DNA from: Pseudomonadota bacterium | Lineage (GTDB): Bacteria; Pseudomonadota; Alphaproteobacteria; Azospirillales; Azospirillaceae | Direction: 5' to 3' | Assembly: GCA_023416455.1 (NCBI GenBank) | Contig: JAEZHQ010000452.1 | Span: 1 to 8,422, forward strand | DNA: 8,422 nt | Shown: in pieces, positions 5,901 to 8,422 of the stretch | How positions within the stretch are numbered: position 1 is the first letter of the stretch | Layout of the letters: the number at the start of each line of letters is the position of its first letter | Notes under the pieces: generated by a model | Seen by the model: only the letters and a program-made list of their open reading frames with translations | Database searches by the model: none | What the model was told of the DNA's origin: nothing | Made by a program: the position numbers and the translations under genes

Positions 5901-7373
5901 ATGGCGCGCAACAGGGGGGAACCGACCATCATTCTCGGCCCCATCCTCTATTTCCGCGGCGAGCAGGGAGACCGCTGGTGGCTCTCCGCCCTGTTCGTGC
6001 TGGAGGGTGAGGCGGAGCCCGACGATCTGCGGGTCGACGGGGTGACGCTGCCGGTGCCGCCGCGCCACCTGCTGCTGTGGCGCCGCCGCCATGTCTGGCG
6101 CTTCGATTTCGCCGTGCCCCGCGGCACCCGCGACGCCGACGTCGCCTACGGCTTCCCGGACGGCCCCTCCTGGACCGTCACCGTGCCCGGCCGGCGCGCG
6201 CTGCCGCGGCTGGCCTACGTCTCATGCAACGGGGTCGAGGACGAGTCGCGGCTGGCCAGGCTGCCCGCCCCGCGCAACGCCCTGTGGATGGATCTTCTGG
6301 CCCGCCACGAGAGCGAGCCCTTCCACCTGCTGCTCCAGGGCGGCGACCAGCTCTACGCCGACGGGCTGTGGCGGGACTGTCCGCTCCTTGCCGCCTGGAA
6401 GAGGCGGACCGACCGGGGGCGCTTCGGCCAGACCTTCACCCCGGCCATGGCCGAGGAGGCCATGGCCTTCTATTTCGACCTCTACCTGCGCGTCTGGGGC
6501 CAGCCGGAGGTTGCCGCGGTGCTGGCCCGCCTCCCCTCGGTGATGATGTGGGACGACCACGACATCTTCGACGGCTGGGGCTCCCACTCGGAGGAGGAGA
6601 TGCACTCGCAGGTCTGGCGGGGCGCCTTCATGGCGGCGCGGCGCCATTTCTCCCTGTTCCAGATCGGCGCGCTGGCCGAGGCCCTGCCCGAATGCGTCTG
6701 GGGGGCGCCGCGCGCCACCTTCACGCAGGGCTTCCGGTTGGGCGAGGTCGGCCTGCTCGCCCTCGACATGCGCAGCGAGCGCACGCCACGCCGGGTTCTG
6801 TCGGAGCGGAGCTGGTCGCTGCTTCCCGACTGGCTGGAGCGCTTCAACGGCTGCCGCCATCTGGTGCTGATGTCCAGCGTCCCGCTGCTGTTCCCCGACA
6901 CGTCGGGGCTGGAGCGGGCGGTCGAGCGGCTGCCCGGCCGCATCGGCATCGAGGACGACCTGCGCGACCAGTGGCGCAGCCACGCCCACGCCGACGAGTG
7001 GCGCCGGCTCATCGAGCTGCTGGCCGCCTTTTCCCGCCGCACCGGCTGCCGGATCACCGCGGTGTCGGGCGAGATCCACGCGGGCGGACGCGGCCTGCTG
7101 CGCGGCGGCGGGGTGGAGATGTGGCAGCTGATCGCTTCGGGCATCGTCCACCCGCCGCCGCACCCGCTCACCGCCGCCGGCCTGGAATGGCTGGCCCGGC
7201 GCAAGGAAACCCCCTTCGACGGCTACAGTTTCGAGATGCCGCCCTTCCCCGAGTCGGGCCAGCGGATCATCCGCCAGCGCAACTGGCTGTCGCTGGTCTT
7301 CGACGGCAAGGGGCAGCTGCACGCCCGCTGGACCGCGGAGGGGACGCCCGCCCGCTACGCCCAGGCGATCTGA
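5901..7373 (+). CDS. PhoD-like metallophosphatase (alkaline phosphatase D family)
   Basis: A 490-residue protein of the PhoD-like branch of the calcineurin-fold metallophosphatases, which hydrolyse phosphate mono- or diesters with a two-metal centre. Visible in order: an N-terminal beta-rich region (12-100), then SCNG (108-111), GGDQLYAD (147-154) with metal ligand D149, MWDDHDIFDGWGS (216-228) in place of the usual D(D/N)H(E/D), LLALDMRSERT (285-295), SSVPLL (325-330) and SGEIHAGG (389-396) with a metal-binding His. There is no Tat or Sec signal, unlike secreted PhoD, so it is probably cytoplasmic with an unknown substrate. ATG 5901 has a poor ribosome-binding site. A much better one, AGGGGGGA at 5913-5920, lies before codons ATC/ATT at 5928-5933, which are not normal starts. 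It appears to be a single-gene unit. Confidence 0.92.
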   Translation: MARNRGEPTIILGPILYFRGEQGDRWWLSALFVLEGEAEPDDLRVDGVTLPVPPRHLLLWRRRHVWRFDFAVPRGTRDADVAYGFPDGPSWTVTVPGRRALPRLAYVSCNGVEDESRLARLPAPRNALWMDLLARHESEPFHLLLQGGDQLYADGLWRDCPLLAAWKRRTDRGRFGQTFTPAMAEEAMAFYFDLYLRVWGQPEVAAVLARLPSVMMWDDHDIFDGWGSHSEEEMHSQVWRGAFMAARRHFSLFQIGALAEALPECVWGAPRATFTQGFRLGEVGLLALDMRSERTPRRVLSERSWSLLPDWLERFNGCRHLVLMSSVPLLFPDTSGLERAVERLPGRIGIEDDLRDQWRSHAHADEWRRLIELLAAFSRRTGCRITAVSGEIHAGGRGLLRGGGVEMWQLIASGIVHPPPHPLTAAGLEWLARRKETPFDGYSFEMPPFPESGQRIIRQRNWLSLVFDGKGQLHARWTAEGTPARYAQAI

Positions 7374-7400
7374 CCCCCACCGCGACCGGCGGCGCACCCA

Positions 7401-7470
7401 TTTCAAAACGCTGATTTCGAAACGCCGGGCTCTCGGCGCCGGGCTCTCAGCGCCGGACTCTCAGCGCCGG
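7401..7470. repeat. 14-bp tandem array, five degenerate units, spanning a stop codon
   Basis: Five consecutive 14-base units begin at 7401, 7415, 7429, 7443 and 7457. Units 3, 4 and 5 differ from their neighbour by one base each (GCTCTCAGCGCCGG is the middle form). Units 1 and 2 (TTTC-AAACGC type) match each other at 11 of 14 and share the C-G-C-(C/T)-G tail with the rest. The last unit overlaps the 3' end of the TPR-methyltransferase gene, including its stop codon at 7461-7463. Confidence 0.8.
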
Positions 7471-8422
7471 ACCAGGACGAACAGCAGCCCCGGCACCTCG
7501 CCCCCCTTCTCCCGGCGCGGCGCGCAGGGCTCCAGCAGGGCCACCTCCAGCCCGGCCGCCGCCGCCGTCTCCTGAAGGTAGGAGCCGGCGTGGGCGTAGC
7601 GCCGGGCCGGACCGAGCACGAAGCCGGTGCCGTCCAGCCGCTCCACCGTGGCCGCGAAGCGGCCACCGGGGACGAGCCCGGCGGCGGCGGCCCGGAACAA
7701 CGGCGACAGGTCGCCGATGTAGACCAGAACGTCCGCGGCGACCAGCAGGTCCCAGGCCGCGGGCTCGGCCGCCGCCGCCGCCACCGCGTCGCCAACCTGG
7801 AGGTCGTCGTAGACGGCCCGCGCGCGGGCCTTGTCCACCATCCGCGGCGACAGGTCGACGCCGGCCAGCCGGCTGGCCAGGGGCCGGAAGGCCACCCCGG
7901 CCAGCCCGGTCCCACAGCCAAGGTCGAGGATGCGCAGCCCCTCCCCGCCGCCGAGCCGGCCGACCGCACCAAGCAGCAGCCCGGGCGCCGCGTAGCCCAG
8001 CCGGCCGAGCAGATCCTGGTCGAAGCGGTCGGCGTAGCGGTCGAACAGGGCGCGCACATAGGCCACCGGCAGATCCGCGCCGCCGCCCGCCTCAAGCGCG
8101 GCGATCAGCGGGCCGGCGCCGAGCCGGTCGTCCGCATCCCTCTCGCGGGCGCGGCGCAGCGCCGCCAGCGCCTTGTCGGATTCCCCAAGGGCGATCCAGG
8201 CGCGGCCGATGCCGAGCTGGAGCACGGCGTCCTCGGGATCGCGGCGCGCCAACGGCTGAAGCAGCTCCACCGCCGCCAGCGCGTCGCCCGAATCGACCAG
8301 CAGGCCGGCCAGCTCGGCGGCGGCCTCGCCGTCGCCCGGGCGCAGGGCCACCGCCTCGCGGTACTCCACCAGGGCCGCCGCACCCTGCCCGCGGTCCGCC
8401 AGCGCGCGGGCCAGGCCCAGCC
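7461..8422 (-). CDS. TPR-repeat SAM-dependent methyltransferase (N-terminus beyond right edge)
   Basis: The frame stays open to the window end, so at least 319 residues are visible and the true start lies outside; a GTG at 8369 is internal, since TPR sequence (LGLARALADRGQGAAALVEY) continues upstream of it. About the first 100 visible residues are tetratricopeptide repeats with the A-x-x-x-L-x-P/D-P spacing (EAVALRPGD, PLARRDPED, RARERDADD). Then comes VRALFDRYADRFD (8056-8018), typical of the TPR-methyltransferase family (COG4976 type), and a class I Rossmann methyltransferase: motif I DLGCGTGLA (7925-7899), VDLSP after beta-2, and ADVLVYIGD (7736-7710). It transfers a methyl group from S-adenosylmethionine to an unknown, probably protein-bound, target. 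It converges with the phosphatase gene. Its 3' end lies in a tandem repeat, and its stop codon is supplied by the repeat unit. Confidence 0.92.
   Translation of the reverse strand, partial: LGLARALADRGQGAAALVEYREAVALRPGDGEAAAELAGLLVDSGDALAAVELLQPLARRDPEDAVLQLGIGRAWIALGESDKALAALRRARERDADDRLGAGPLIAALEAGGGADLPVAYVRALFDRYADRFDQDLLGRLGYAAPGLLLGAVGRLGGGEGLRILDLGCGTGLAGVAFRPLASRLAGVDLSPRMVDKARARAVYDDLQVGDAVAAAAAEPAAWDLLVAADVLVYIGDLSPLFRAAAAGLVPGGRFAATVERLDGTGFVLGPARRYAHAGSYLQETAAAAGLEVALLEPCAPRREKGGEVPGLLFVLVRR

Noticed and set aside
6077..7414. Plus-strand +1 frame and minus-strand frames inside the phosphatase gene
   Set aside because: GC-rich shadow frames; translations are Arg/Ala/Pro-rich, while the main frame carries all PhoD-type motifs.

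Overview
This is a GC-rich window (visibly around two thirds G+C, with strong G/C preference at third codon positions) from a proteobacterial chromosome or large replicon. An EcfG-type ECF sigma factor, GGAAC-N16-(C/T)GTT promoters and the style of the proteins point to an alphaproteobacterium, most likely Rhodospirillales and Azospirillum-like. The genus is inferred from general resemblance; no database search was possible.

Layout, left to right. (1) 1-140, minus strand: the first 46 codons of a glycogen/alpha-glucan phosphorylase that runs off the left edge. (2) 396-3082, plus strand: a two-gene translationally coupled operon (TGATG overlap). The first gene fuses a GNAT acetyltransferase to a C39-like papain-fold peptidase. 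The second is a RimK-like ATP-grasp ligase with its own N-terminal domain. Three activities (acyl transfer, peptide cleavage, ATP-dependent amide ligation) in two adjacent polypeptides look like a peptide- or amino-acid-modifying pathway of unknown substrate. (3) 3083-3489: non-coding leader with a good EcfG-type promoter. (4) 3490-3963, plus: ECF sigma factor, ended by a strong hairpin shared with the convergent gene. (5) 4082-4972, minus: short-chain dehydrogenase with a hydrophilic N-terminal tail, of the type often found in general stress regulons. (6) 4973-5314: divergent intergenic region with two back-to-back EcfG-like promoters. (7) 5315-5539, plus: a short anti-sigma-like protein without zinc ligands or a membrane segment, followed by a textbook terminator. 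(8) 5540-5900: hairpin-rich spacer. (9) 5901-7373, plus: PhoD-like metallophosphatase without signal peptide. (10) 7461-8422, minus: TPR-methyltransferase fusion that runs off the right edge; a 14-bp tandem array covers its stop codon.

How the parts fit. Genes 4, 5 and 7, with the three GGAAC-type sites, make a small general-stress module: the sigma factor may control itself, the dehydrogenase and the anti-sigma-like protein. The phosphorylase, PhoD-like and TPR-methyltransferase genes are separate units with no clear link to it. The least understood parts are the acetyltransferase-peptidase/ATP-grasp cassette and the truncated anti-sigma-like protein. No RNA genes, insertion sequences, CRISPR arrays or phage genes were seen.
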